This document shows, in pieces, positions 1-12,397 of a DNA stretch of 64,000 bases. Below the pieces are notes generated by a model. The model saw nothing but the letters and a program-made list of their open reading frames with translations. It made no database searches and was not told where the DNA came from. Numbering within the stretch: position 1 is the stretch's first letter; each line of letters starts with the position of its first letter. The DNA lies in contig CM022665.1 of NCBI GenBank assembly GCA_012295275.1, positions 20,258,150-20,322,149 of the forward strand, in the 5' to 3' direction. A program made the translations under genes and the position numbers. This DNA comes from Chrysomallon squamiferum (Eukaryota; Mollusca; Gastropoda; Neomphalida; Peltospiridae).

Positions 1-115
1 CTTGTTTGTATCTCTCCCCATGTGTCCGTTTCTCTCCTTTTCCCTCTTACAACTTTATCTATCTTTTTCATCTATCCCTCTCTATCCTTCTATTTCGCTC
101 TCTATCTCTTGTGTC

Positions 116-221
<106 letters not shown>

Positions 222-541
222 ACATTAACACGACTCTCACTATAAAAACAGTAGAAAACAATTATTAAAAGATAATTCAATCTTTTTGTGGTGAACATTT
301 CACAGCAGTGTGAAACAAGATTCATAATTATGTGGAATAATTTATTATAAAATTTCCTTTAGAAATGGTTTTATTTATTAAAGATAAAAAATGTATATAT
401 ATATAATTTTACAGTAAATAAATGACCACTAATCTTATATTATACATTTTATTTAAATATTTCTATATCACAATGTCAGTTCAAAATTAATAATAATATT
501 AATAATTACTACTACTCTTTTTATTATTACTGTATTTATTA

Positions 542-580
<39 letters not shown>

Positions 581-1020
581 ATGATGATGCTGCTGCTGCA
601 CCAGTGGTGTACACCAGTAGAATTATCTGCAGTGTCAAAGCTGTACTGACAAGAATTCTGACAAAACTATTCTTTTCAGAGTAATCGTCGACGTTTTGTA
701 ACATTAACACGAAGCTGGGAATTCGCTTTGCCACACATTTTCAATGGCGAATTGTCCATCGTTCACTTCGTTTTAAATTAACGATCGCCATTGATTAAGT
801 GATTTGTAGCACGAACTAATTTCCGCCTTTTTTTTATTCGCTCCTAGGCAGGCTTATTATAATTATTTCCACTGCCGCGTTATTACGATCTCGCTGATTC
901 TGATGAATTTTTTTTGTGTTGTTACTTTGAGACTATATTGAAATGACATTAGAATGTTTTCAAAAAGAAAGATTTTGAGGTGAGTTGGATAAACTGGGTG
1001 TGTATATATGTGTGTGTATA

Positions 1021-1021
<1 letters not shown>

Positions 1022-1068
<47 letters not shown>
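1022..1068. repeat. (GT)n microsatellite
   Basis: A pure GT dinucleotide run of about 23 units, flanked by GTAT-type degenerate repeats. Confidence 0.95.
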
Positions 1069-1077
<9 letters not shown>

Positions 1078-1577
1078 CGCACGTTCGTATGTAGTAGGTA
1101 TGAAAGTTGATATGTATGTGTGTATATCTATAACTATCTATCTATCAACTGGAATTCGAAATAGTTTGTGTTGATTTGTTGTCTTTATGTTTTATTTATT
1201 AATTTATTATTATTATCATCATCATCATCATCATTATCATTATTATCATCATCATTATTATTATACAAGCAGGATGTCGAAGAAGAATATGTAGTTTAAT
1301 GTATTTCTAGAGAGTGTTTCTTAAAGCGATATAGAAATAGTTTAAAAAACACTTTTATTTTTTTGTTCTTGGTGGTGGTTGTGGTTGCTTTGTTTGTTTT
1401 GTTGTTCTTGATTTTTTTTTTTTTTTTTGTTGTTGTTTTTTTTTTTTTTTGTTTTCGTCGTTCTTTTCTGGGTTTTGTTGTTGTTGTTGTTGTAGTTTCT
1501 GTTTCGCTTTGTTTTGTTATGTTTAGTTTTGTTATGTTTGTTTGTTTGTCTTTTAATATTTATTTATTTTATTTCAG

Positions 1578-2574
1578 TCCTATTCCACCTCGACGTCCGT
1601 TGACGTCATACGGGGAACGAACATCAAACCAGGTAACCCGCCCGAAATCCGCGCTTCATACGTCATCGAGGAGAGAGATGCCACGTAATCACGTGAACAT
1701 CGCGAGATTCTACGACTGGTCAGATGACCTGGGTACGTGTGTGTCCGTGACTAAGTTGTACAGAGACATTGCCTCGATGACGAGAATCAACAACGACGTC
1801 AAACGACCTCTAAACATACAATGGTGTTCCAACGGCGTCAGACTAACACCAGGACGGATGTTTTCCCGCGAGAAAAACGCGCTGACAAAAGGAGAAAGGG
1901 AGATAATCAATGGCATTTGTCGAAACAGGAGTTGTCCTAAGGAGTACTACGACCCGCCTAATATCAAGAGTCACCAGGATGCCTGGCTGGCAGGGAAGCA
2001 AATGGGGCGTGGCAGCTCAAGACGAGGGGACGGTTCAGACAGTGGCATGGACAGTTACAGGACACCCAGAGACTCTGTTAACACATCAAGACTGTGTATG
2101 GATTGTTCCAGCACAGATATGTTAAGTCGTATGGTTAAAAGTGCATCAAGCAGGTCAAAGGTTGAAGGTTATTATTGTGTCAAAGGTCGGCCGGTTACTC
2201 GTTCCAGTGACAATGGTTATAACTCTGGTGACGGGGCCATACCATCAGCTCCACCCAGCACTCCGGAACGCGTTTTAAACACCAGGCCCAGAGTTCCGCC
2301 CATTAACAACGGACAAGGCGCCATTTTAATAGAGAACGTGAGAGAGGCGAGACATTCCGCTCGCAAAGTGAGAATGGACGTCTTTCTTCCAAGAATTACG
2401 TCAGAGCTACTGGACGACGAAACGTACCACAGTCGTCGAGTCCAACAGCCTGCAAGTGATCATGTGATCAGTAACAGTGACAGTTCGTTTGACAGTACGA
2501 CTGCCTGTGGTAGCTCTGTGTACCTACACCACAGAGCGAAAGACGAAAGTCTACATCTTCATGTAGGAGAATGA
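1578..2574 (+). CDS. Terminal exon of an unrecognised, probably disordered protein (partial)
   Basis: I do not recognise this protein. A good 3' splice site (TTTATTTCAG, ending 1577) precedes a 332-codon open frame that ends in TGA at 2572-2574. The incoming phase is 2, because codon AGT straddles the junction. Codon use and GC content are clearly higher than in the flanks, which supports real coding. The translated part is rich in Ser, Arg, Pro and Asn, has no membrane segment, and includes one more ordered-looking stretch in its first third (around residues 38-100 of the exon, with several W, F and Y). The C-terminal two thirds look disordered, with SR/SS-rich tracts and a PSAPPSTPERV proline motif. 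Upstream exons lie outside the window or in unrecognised sequence before 1577. An ATG at 1678 (MPRNHVNIARF) is an alternative internal start if the exon were first, but the acceptor argues against that. Confidence 0.7.
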
Positions 2575-4006
2575 CACTTTGCGGTTCTTCATGGTGCTCA
2601 GTAAATGTAAATGTGACAGTATAGTCACAACAGGATGTCTGTGTTCCGATAATCTTCACAGTCATGTACAACAGTCAGGTACAATGTACCAATCTTGTTA
2701 ATTAAGTTTACATATTTATTTAAAACCGTGCGTAACTGCAAGCAGAGAAAGTATTATAAATCTCAGTATTATTAAAATAGACATAACACATGAAACAATG
2801 TCACGTCATTTAAATAACAGGAAGGTTTAGCATAGACGTAATTCGTTCACGTTTCTGATTACGTACGGACTTTATGGTACGGGTCATGCACGTAATTCGC
2901 TTTCAGTTTATCTTCCACGTAAAGACAAATCACGTATCGAAATAGGTCAAGAAAGGGAAGTAACTATAGCTCTAGAACTCATAAAAGTTTTATTTATGGT
3001 TCGAATATGTACAAGATATTCAACGTTTATGTTGCCAAATGACCAAAATCAATTACAGGTTCTCCACTGATTCTGAGAGAAAAAATACAGGCAAATTTTA
3101 TTCAGATAAAAATTCGTAATCCATTTCATATAAGAGCTATCGAAGACATCTTGGAGTCATTTTAATTTGTTTTTATTGATGTTTCTGATGATATTTAATT
3201 TTATAGAAAAATTATGGTTTTGAAAATTCTGTCAGATACAAATTATTTGTTATTTGTTTCTCTTTAAACAGTATAGTACCCACAGAACTATGGAATGGCT
3301 AGCATTTTCCTTTGCGAACAAATGTCTGTTTATCAGCAAGAAGCAAAATAACATCTTAAGGCAATATAAAGGTCAACAACGTTAACTTACTACTTTTTAA
3401 ACGTATATTAGTTTGAATTTAGCAACCGAAATCGTAATCCCGTGAAATCGTAATTATGTGAAAACCATGCAAGAAAATGCACCTTAAAAAAAACACTAAT
3501 CTGTGCAAAGATATTAAAAGGAAATCATAAAAACAAGATTCACCCTTTATAACGTTTCAAAAAATTGCTATAACGATACGGAAATGCACACGTGTAAGTG
3601 CCCTCTATACGTAAACTTGTCCCGTATCGAGAAAATCTCGCGAGAAAAGGCAATACGGGTTCGGTACGTGAAAGTTACGCCTATGCTAAACCTCTCTTAC
3701 ACGTTTCAAATACAGGTAGGAATGGAAACTGATTACTGTTCATTACGACAGCACAAATAATTAAAAATGTTTAAATCGGAGGTGATGAAATGTCACTACG
3801 AATTGCTCAATACTACAGGGATATATAATATCTAAGTGAAAAATTCATTTAATCACGACTCCTAAAGTTAATGCATCTTATAATACATAATTATCAACAT
3901 ACATGAAATATTCGTTTTTACAAGAGACAGACAGAGGTATGCAGACTTTACTGAATATCTTTAGTTAACCAAACTCGATGGCCGTCACTTTTTCATATCA
4001 TACAGT

Positions 4007-4045
<39 letters not shown>

Positions 4046-4154
4046 TTTTTGTTTGTTTATTTATTTATGGATACACTTTTACAGAAATAGCATGCGTGTA
4101 TATGTATGTACGTGTGTTTTTGTATTTACGTATGAATGTAAATATGTTTGTATT

Positions 4155-4201
<47 letters not shown>

Positions 4202-6047
4202 GAATCTGCGTGTTATGAAAAAACATAATAAAAAATTACTTAGTATTGTTTTACGTTAAATTATATATTTTAAAATGATAATATCAAGTTTAACTTCATT
4301 ATTAAATAAATAATTTTTAAATTGTTAAAGTATAAATTATTATTATTATTATTACTACTACTGCTAATACTATTACTACTATTATACTTATTATATAGGT
4401 AAATAATCAGAATATATTGATGGTAATAGTATCAGCTGTGTCATGTATAAAATAAATACAAAAATATAAGTTTGTTTGTTTGTTTGTTGTTGTTTTATTA
4501 GAAAAAGTAGCTGTTATGATAAAGAAAGAAAGAAACTAAATAATAAACAAAATTTAAATATTTTTATTTTTTATCAGTGTCGTACTTGTATTTTATTTCA
4601 GGTTTTTTTTATTTATTCGATTGTTTCCTTACTTATGTATATATTCATAGACTTATTTATTAATTTATTTATTTGTTTGTTTGTTTGTAACTATTAATTT
4701 ATGTATATATTTTTATTTACTTATTTATCATATTTTTGTCACGTTATTTATTTATTTTTCATTATTGTTGTTCATCCATTTATATAAAACATTATATTGT
4801 AAATGTTTACAAAACTCCAAAAATTATATTATCACTCTGATTTCATTATGTAGATCAAATTTGACCTTTTTACTTAAATTTACGACCTGTGGACATTATT
4901 TTGTGAAATGTCTGCTGTCACTGGCAACTTACTGTAAAGTCAAATAAACGCCCAGTGCGGAAAGGCAACATTAAAGCATTTAATTAACATATTTAGTGAA
5001 ATTCTTTGTGAAGATTAAAGGAATAGCCAACTCAGGAGGGGTGAAATTATATCAAGTGTAATGTAGAAAATAATTCTCCATGACTTTTGGAAAAGGTCAA
5101 AAGTGGTATGTGTGAATAAAACATTTGAATGAATCACTGCACGAAATGACGTCACAGCGTGTTAAACAGTTGTATTAGTCTCTTGGAGACTTGAAGCGTA
5201 TCTGATTTACATAACACTACGTTAATTTGTTTCTGTACTTTAATTAAATTTTGACACAGTTGCATGCATGTAATTGTTTGTTAAGACTTAATTTAAACTC
5301 AGATATTCTCGTTTTAGAAATAGGCTCGATTATTTCAGCATAGGAAAATTATTCAAGTGATAAAGTCGCATTTACGTCGAAATGTATTATTTTGATGTCA
5401 CAAACCAAATGGCGATTGTGACAACGACAATGTTGATGCGATGATGATGGCAGGATAATGTTTATACTAAACTGGAGAATAATTATCAAATACATTATGA
5501 TAAAGTTACACAAAAAGTAAAAAATAATCAGTAAAATAAACGTAGCCGAGTTTTACAGTATTTTTGCTGATTTTTGCCTTGTTTATCATTTACAACATCA
5601 GTCTATGACAGAAGGTAAAAGTAGAATATTCGTTATCAATTAACAGTCTGGCTAGTAATTAATATTAAGTTTTGACGTAATTATATAACCACTAATTTTA
5701 GTTGCCTTAAAAAAATCATTCAAGTTAATTATCTGAACTTTTTTATAATTTCGTTTGTTTTAAACCGTATGTACTTTAATCATCTGTTCATCATAAGTCA
5801 AAATTTAATAAAATTATACAAGATGCTTTTTCTCTCTCTTTTTTTTTTTTTTTTTTTAATTTTTTTAAATTGATTCAAGTACAGACATTTCACAGTAAAA
5901 TTCGCTTAACGTTCAGAAACTGCGTACTTAAGTTAAAAATATTCAACTGCTGTACGAGTTTGAATAATACGAGAACAGCGAGACCCAACCATGTAATGAG
6001 CGCTCATTACAAACACTTGACATTTTTCTCTCTAATAGCTCTCTCTT
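2575..6047. other. Intergenic region with a MITE-like element and simple repeats
   Basis: Nothing coding is seen. Contents are 3' UTR-like sequence to about 2800, a terminal-inverted-repeat element at 2823-3693 (listed separately), a (TTTA)n run at about 4007-4070, an (ATT)n run at 4158-4200, TTTG/TTTA runs at 4470-4490 and 4650-4690, and a perfect CRE palindrome TGACGTCA at 5147-5154. The end of the stretch is the putative promoter of the EF-hand gene. Confidence 0.6.
2823..3693. mobile_element. MITE-like element with about 32-bp terminal inverted repeats
   Basis: The left end reads AGGTTTAGCATAGACGTAAT and continues with TTCACGT. The reverse complement of the right end reads AGGTTTAGCATAGGCGTAAC and also continues with TTCACGT. 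The inverted similarity therefore covers about 32 bp with a few mismatches. The 870-bp interior has no open frame of note and is enriched in ACGT and CG-containing words, unlike its surroundings. I could not see a clear target-site duplication, so the family is unassigned and the element could be a chance or older inverted repeat. Confidence 0.5.
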
Positions 6048-6053
6048 TATAAA
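6048..6053 (+). promoter_or_regulatory. TATA box of the EF-hand gene
   Basis: TATAAA lies 33 bp upstream of the ATG at 6086, inside CTTTATAAACTG. With the usual 25-31 bp TATA-to-start spacing, transcription would begin at about 6073-6079, giving a leader of only about 7-13 nt. The assignment rests on motif and position only. Confidence 0.45.
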
Positions 6054-6085
6054 CTGTTGTTTGTCAAACAGCAGAAAACAACGCC

Positions 6086-8509
6086 ATGGAGCTCGCTAAA
6101 GTTTTACTTCTTGTTTGTCTTACGGTACTCTCTGTGTCAGGTAAGTACAGTTTGCAGTTGTACACCTCAGTACTGAGATCTCATTTACAGACATGTGAAA
6201 TAGCTCGTATATTTATAAATGCCGTGTTTCTAATTCAAGCAGGATTTCTAAAGCATAGAATAATAGTCCATCTGGAATCACGAAACCTCAGACTGACAGA
6301 AAGAATCATAATCCATTTATACACTGGATTTATAATTATAGTAGCTTTTAATCAATTTTAAAAACAGTTGTAAAGAAGTATAGAGATTTATTGTATACAA
6401 ATATGAAATAGTTCGTTCATTTCTAAATGTCGTGTTTCTTATTAAAGCAATGCTTTTAATGCAGAGATATTTGTCCATCTGGAACCATAAAACCTCAAAA
6501 CTGAGAGAAAGAATTAGGATCAATTTATACGCTAAATTTATAAATTTATCACTTTAAAAACAATAGTAAGCAAATACTGTTTATAAATTAATTATTTTAA
6601 CGTTTAATAAAGAAATACATGACAAATGAAAAAGGTTATAAGATGTTGTAATTAAATAACTCGTACATTTCCGAAAGATTCTTTTGTGTGTTATTAAAGC
6701 AGCGATTTAAAGTATGGTTAATAGTCCGTCTGGGAAGAGTCAACATACATTTATGCAATGAATTTATATATTAATTATCGTAATTTCTAATCACTTTAAA
6801 AATAACAATAAACAAATGCACTTTATAAATTGGTTAATGTTGTTTTTAATCAATTATAAAACAAACAAAAAAGAGAAATACGGGGCTACAAAAAAAAAAA
6901 AAAAGTTAAGAGGCGTGAATATTTATAAAGGTTAAGAACTGCTGCAGTAAAGTATGCACATGATGGTGTGACTAACTGTAAAACAGTATAAACAAACACG
7001 TTGATATTTAAATAAGGTCTTAGACGAAAATATTTTAGGACGTTAAATTTTCTTCCCACGAATGCTAAGATAATGTTTCCAATCATTTTATTTTTTAATT
7101 ATCTTTGATTAACTGTTGTCAAAAGAAAATGATCTGTGTTCAAAGACTGGAGTGAAATGTTATCAGTGATTTACTGTAAAAGAAAGTACGACTGCGTGAT
7201 CAATGATTATATATCCTAAACTGCACGCTTTCACAAAATATTTACAATAATCTACATTATTTCTAAATTCAAAGTCACAAAAACCAGTATGGGATAAATA
7301 AATGAAAAAAAATGTTCATTAAAATCTTCGACGCCTTGTATTTGTATCCCGCTCAGTCAAATACCTTTTTTTCCAAATGATCAATGAAATTTACAAAACA
7401 GTGTATATCTTTGAAAAACATTTAGTCCACTTACAATCTGATATTTCCATATTTAACGTAACAAGCTGAACTCTGACATTCATTTTGATCAATTAAACCA
7501 CATACATAAACCAATAATAATATATCTATATTTCTAGTGACTCATACCATGATACCATTTTTCATTCATTCAGATGCACAATTTGTTTGAAAAAAAAAAA
7601 AAAATGCAGAAATAAATTCTGATTCTGAAGTTTTCTAAACTAACTCTTCTAATCATTAGAATAATACCACGATTACGAAGCGTTAGTAAAAATAACTCTC
7701 GAATTACGACTTTTCTCAAAACCCCTACGATGTTACGTTCACCGAGGTACTAAGAAAATTAATTTTCTTTTCGCTATAATTTCATAAACAAATGCGTGTG
7801 AGTAACGACATAGTGACGCGCCATGGCGAATTTCTGAACCAAAATCTGAGTCATACTGAAAACCTACATAACAGACATCACAACTGTTTATTTGCACGGT
7901 AATTATTCTTATCAAACATTTAACATATTCCACACAGCAGTAATGAGCAGTGTAAATGTCTGTGGTTATTTAATGTACATAAAGTAATATAACTAGAAGC
8001 AGTGTAGAACTACGCAGAGTATGTAAATATTAACACATTACATTAGTTACTAGGTTTTTTAAACGTTTGTTATTTATTTAGTCGATGTGAGATAGAGAAC
8101 CCATTAAGCAGACCGTATTTACTGATTAGAAATAAGAAATATTTTTTATTTTTTATCTTTTAATATTAGTTTCTGCTAGACAAAGATTATTTTACTTACA
8201 CGTGTTTCATTCGTTTTACATTTACTATTGCGTTTGTATTAACATGTACATAGTCATCATCCATTTTACGTTTACTATTACATTAGTGTTAACATCTAGT
8301 TATCATACATTTAATTTCCAGACTGGTTAATCCAAGACTGTAATTTGCTGTTTGTGGGAAGGTGTGTATTAAGAATTCTTCCTGCTAATCATTCAATATG
8401 TGACAGTCCTTCGGTCTCATCGCCATTATAAAATATGATGTGCTGACATCTAACTAAAAAATCATCCGTTACTAAATCTATTTATTTGTTTCTTTCTTTG
8501 TTTTTATAT

Positions 8510-8543
<34 letters not shown>

Positions 8544-9005
8544 GGGAGTTTGGGGAGGTTTTGTGTGTATTTTTGTGGGGGGTTGTGGGGCGGGTTTTTT
8601 TTTTTTTTTTTGTTTGTTTGTTTATCTCTCTATTTATTTATTTTACTTATTTAGGATGGGACTCTGTCATGGACGAGAGGTTTTCTGTGTACTACCACAC
8701 TCTCAACACCAACGGTGACGACATCGTGTCGCTGGACGATCTCGCCACTTGTGCTAACAGGTCAACGGAAAAGGAAGAAAATGTAAGGGTGAAGGTCAAG
8801 TGCGAGGAGATGTTACCTCGCTGGTTCATCTACTGCATCATGGGCGGCTACGACGGCCTCTCGGAGCCAGAGTTCATCAGAAAGTTCCAGGATATCGAGT
8901 GAGTGATGATGGTGTTGAAATTAGTTTGTTAAATCTACTCATTTATTAAATACCTTTTAGATATAGACGAGGTTAATATACAGTTAAATTCGATGTCAGA
9001 GCTGC

Positions 9006-9070
<65 letters not shown>

Positions 9071-9213
9071 TATCATTATTATTATTATTAGCGATGATGT
9101 TATTAAAATTAGTTTGTTAAATCTACACATTTATTAAATATAACTTAGATACAGACGAGGTTAACATACAGCTGACTTTGATGTTATGGCTTATTATTAT
9201 TATTATTATTATT

Positions 9214-9263
<50 letters not shown>

Positions 9264-10075
9264 TATTATTACTATTTATTATTATTATTATTATTATTGT
9301 CGTCGTCGTTGTTGTTGTTGTGGTTTTTGTTCTCATTCTTGTTACCCATTTCTTCTTCTAATTCTTTTTCTTGCCCTTGTTATATTTACTTTCTTTCTTT
9401 CTTTCTTTCTTGTTTGTTTGTTTGTTTTTTAACAGTTTTAATTGAAAAATGTTTACTAATACATTACATATATATTTATGTTTCTACATTTCTTTGTTTC
9501 TGCGTTCGTTCAAAATCAATAATGAAAATGAGTTTTCTCCCCTTGGTTTGCTTTTATGATCAGATTTATTTCCCTTTAGACATTACCGAGTTCTTTGAAA
9601 AAACACGTACTGATGTTTAAATTAACAGCAGTTAATGAAACGGAGCAATTTTATTCCATTATAGTTAAACATGTACTTTTATAAACTAAGACATAAGGAA
9701 AGGAAATAAATGAGTAAATAAAATAATATAAATCAATAAATAAATAACATTCCGTTAAAGCTAAACATGTATTTTTCGAACTAAGAATAAATAAATAAAT
9801 AAATAAATAAATAAATGTTTATTTACAGAGCTAAAAAAGGAAGAGACAAATTCGCACAGACGTTGTTCAGATGTGCTCAGGTGGGTTACAGAATAATGGA
9901 CATCAACGGCGACGGCTTTATATCGTACGACGAGGACACCTGCATGGCGACGCCAACACGACCTGTCGACGCTGCACGGGCCTTGGTTACGTACCTCATG
10001 AACGACACACCCTCTGACTTCATCCCACAAAATGCGGCATGTCCCTGGATTAGTGTGACAAGTGAATCTAAATAA
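6086..10075 (+). CDS. Secreted EF-hand calcium-binding protein, 3 exons, 181 aa
   Basis: The exons are 6086-6140, 8655-8898 and 9829-10075. Donors are GTAAGT and GTGAGT, acceptors are TTATTTAG and TTTACAG, and the phases join cleanly (1, then 2). Exon 1 encodes a signal peptide: a Lys, then the hydrophobic core VLLLVCLTVLSV. Exon 2 encodes a helix-loop-helix with a weak EF loop, NTNGDDIVSLDD, which starts with Asn and ends with Asp rather than Glu. Exon 3 carries a canonical EF loop, DINGDGFISYDE, with all the expected acidic and glycine positions. Several Cys residues (CANRS, CEEM, CIMGG, CAQV, CMAT, CPW) suggest disulfides in a secreted protein. It probably binds calcium outside the cell or in the secretory route; its partner is unknown. 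The start was chosen because CAACGCCATGG is a good context and the signal peptide begins there. AATAAA at 10097-10102 is a plausible poly(A) signal. Confidence 0.85.
6150..6860. repeat. Three degenerate copies of an about 235-bp intronic tandem repeat
   Basis: In intron 1 of the EF-hand gene, the block beginning GAAATAGCTCGTATATTTAT recurs as GAAATAGTTCGTTCATTTCT near 6405 and as AAATAACTCGTACATTTCC near 6653. Each copy is followed by a GTGTTTCTTATTAAAGCA-like segment, a TAGTCCATCTGG-like segment and an ATCCATTTATAC-like segment. Divergence between copies is high, so the array is old. Confidence 0.75.
6861..8654. other. Remainder of EF-hand gene intron 1
   Basis: AT-rich sequence with poly(A) and poly(T) tracts, a (TTTA)n tract at 8500-8540 and G/T-rich sequence running into the exon 2 acceptor at 8653-8654. 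I see no gene. Confidence 0.6.
8899..9828. repeat. EF-hand gene intron 2: duplicated segment plus long ATT/ATC microsatellites
   Basis: The sequence starting at the donor (GATGATGGTGTTGAAATTAG at 8905) is repeated near 9090 as GATGATGTTATTAAAATTAG, and both copies continue with GTTTGTTAAATCTAC and GACGAGGTTAA. Each copy runs into a long (ATT)n tract (about 9008-9090, and 9188-9298 with an (ATC)n core). Near the acceptor, a TTAAACATGTACTTTTATAA segment (about 9665) is repeated near 9760, followed by (AAAT)n at 9787-9815. Confidence 0.75.
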
Positions 10076-10379
10076 TGTAATCTTTTAACAGCTGAAAATA
10101 AATTTCATAACTTGAAATTTTTAAGTTTTTATTTTATTATTATTATTATTATTTTATATATATATAATTTGAAACTGTTTTATTTGTTTTAAAAATAAAC
10201 AGATCAAATAAAGACTTAATTAATACCATAGCGGATTTATGGTCTTGTCAGAATTAACATTTAAAATAAGTCCAATAAAATATTTCCAATCATTTGAGAG
10301 TTTGTTTATGAAATTATCATCATTGATAATCTTTCTATATTCAAAGGCACAGGCTTGTATCATCGACTTTTAAAAATGT

Positions 10380-10454
<75 letters not shown>

Positions 10455-11109
10455 TCTCTCATTTAATCAATAAACGTATCGGTATGTTTTACTAACGTTT
10501 ACACACAGCTATGCAAATATACGTACACAAGCACAAACATACATAAACCTATACGTACACAAACTTTAAATGTTTACAGACATAATTATGTATCTATACA
10601 TTTGCAGTTATTCACAGACACAAACATAATTATTATATTGATAAACGTAAATACACACACATTCATGTGTACAAATTCATATTCACACACACAAAACATA
10701 CGCACGTACATACACAAACAAGATATAGAATAAACACACACAGAGATATATGCGGAATATGAAATGATTGTTAAAATGAAACAGACAGACAAACAGACAG
10801 AGACAGAAGAAGCACAATGGTAGAAAACTTAATAACGTAGTAACATTCTAACCACAGTTTGCAGTCTTGTAAGTGGATATTACTGGTTACAGGCTAGGAA
10901 TCTTTTCTAACAATAACGTTAACGTTAACAATAAAGTTCATAGTGCTTGACATTTTATCTTTTTCTCGGTACGTCATAGAGACTCATTGAAACAAAAATT
11001 TATCAGACAGAGAATACACACAATAACCGTTTTAGTCTTTATTTTATTTTCACCAACATTCGTAGATACGAAATGATGCAACAAGAAGACATCAGCGTAC
11101 ATATGTCCT

Positions 11110-11680
11110 CAACGTTAGTTATATATGTCTGTATATTTAATGTATGTGTTTGTATAAATGTATAAATGAAAGTATGTATGTATATATGTATTTGAGCTTG
11201 CGTGTATGTATATATGTATGTATGGATATATGTATGTTTGTATGTTTAATGTTTGTATGTTTAACGTATCTGTATGTATGAATGTATATATATATAAGTA
11301 TGTATGTATATATGTATGTATGTATGTGAGCATGTTTGTATGTTTAATGTATGAGTATGTATGGATGTATATAATGTATACATGTTTATGTGTGTGTCTA
11401 TACATATACATGTATCCATATGTTAGAGTGTGTGCTAATCTGTTTGTGAATCTGTGTACGTGTATATGTATATACGTGTGTGCATATGTATGCATGCATG
11501 TATGTCTGTGTGTGTATAGATATTTGATCAAATTAAAAAAGTTACGTTTCAAGTATAAAAGTGTGTATATGTATACATGTATATATGTGTATGTGTGTGT
11601 TTGTATGTATGTTTATGTGTATATATCTGTATGTATGTATATGTGTGTATATATACGTAAGGGCTTTTCTTTTTATTAGT
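11110..11680. repeat. GTAT-rich degenerate microsatellite block
   Basis: About 570 bp of imperfect GTAT, GTATATAT and GTGT repeats. No single perfect period holds throughout. Confidence 0.9.
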
Positions 11681-11959
11681 AAACATCAGCCATCAGAAAC
11701 TAACGAACCAATAAGTGTTCTAAAAGTATTTCCATTATTTCAGCATATTACAAAATGTGGCTTTGTGAAACTGGATGACACAAAATTAAATATTTCATTT
11801 TCTGCATTCTCTTTAAATAAAATGTGACAAATCCTCATTTTTAAAAAACTTATTTATTTTTATTTTACATGTTAAAATCATCCTTACCTACGAATATAAC
11901 ATTTTTCAGTTAACAATGAATATCTGATTTTGCATTAAGTAAAAAAAAACATCTTGAAC

Positions 11960-12283
11960 AATACAGCAGTAGCTGTGGTAGCAGTAATAGCAGTATTACT
12001 AGTAATATTAGCAGTGTTAGTAGTAGCTGTAGTAGTAGTAGTAACAGTAGTGGCAGTAGTAGCAGTAGTATTAGTAATAATAGTAGATGTAGTAGAATTA
12101 ATTATTTTAGTAGTAGCGGTAGTAGTAGAACTAGTAGTAGTAATAATAATAATAGTAATAACAATAATAATAATCATAAAATTAATAATAATAATAATAG
12201 TAATAATAATAATCATTATCATCAGAATCATAATACTAATAATAGTAATAGTAATATAATAATAATAATAATAATAATAATGT
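11960..12283. repeat. GTA/ATA trinucleotide block
   Basis: About 320 bp of AGT/AAT-type trinucleotides grading from GTA-rich to (ATA)n. It is open in several frames only because of its three-base period. Confidence 0.9.
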
Positions 12284-12397
12284 TTTGTGGGGTTTTTTTG
12301 TGTTTTTTTGTGTTTTTTCTTTTTGACGTTGTTCACTTTTAAGAATAAAGTGATAATAAATTGTGATAATTTAAAAAGACTCATCTACAAAGATATG

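Larger units (their letters stand above)
10076..12397. other. Intergenic, microsatellite-dominated
   Basis: Contains (CT)n at 10383-10450, a long GTAT/GTATAT-rich low-complexity block at about 11110-11680 and a GTA/ATA trinucleotide block at about 11960-12280. Open frames through these blocks on both strands are repeat translations (Tyr/Cys/Met/Val or Ile/Thr). The part between 11680 and 11940 is ordinary AT-rich sequence. I see no gene. Confidence 0.7.

Noticed and set aside
1600-1608. CRE palindrome TGACGTCA inside the first terminal exon
   Set aside because: It lies in coding sequence a few codons after an acceptor, so it is likely coincidental.
9178-9620. Open frames rich in Ile, His, Tyr or Leu across the ATT/ATC block
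   Set aside because: They are translations of a trinucleotide microsatellite, lack splice or start context, and lie inside an intron of the EF-hand gene.
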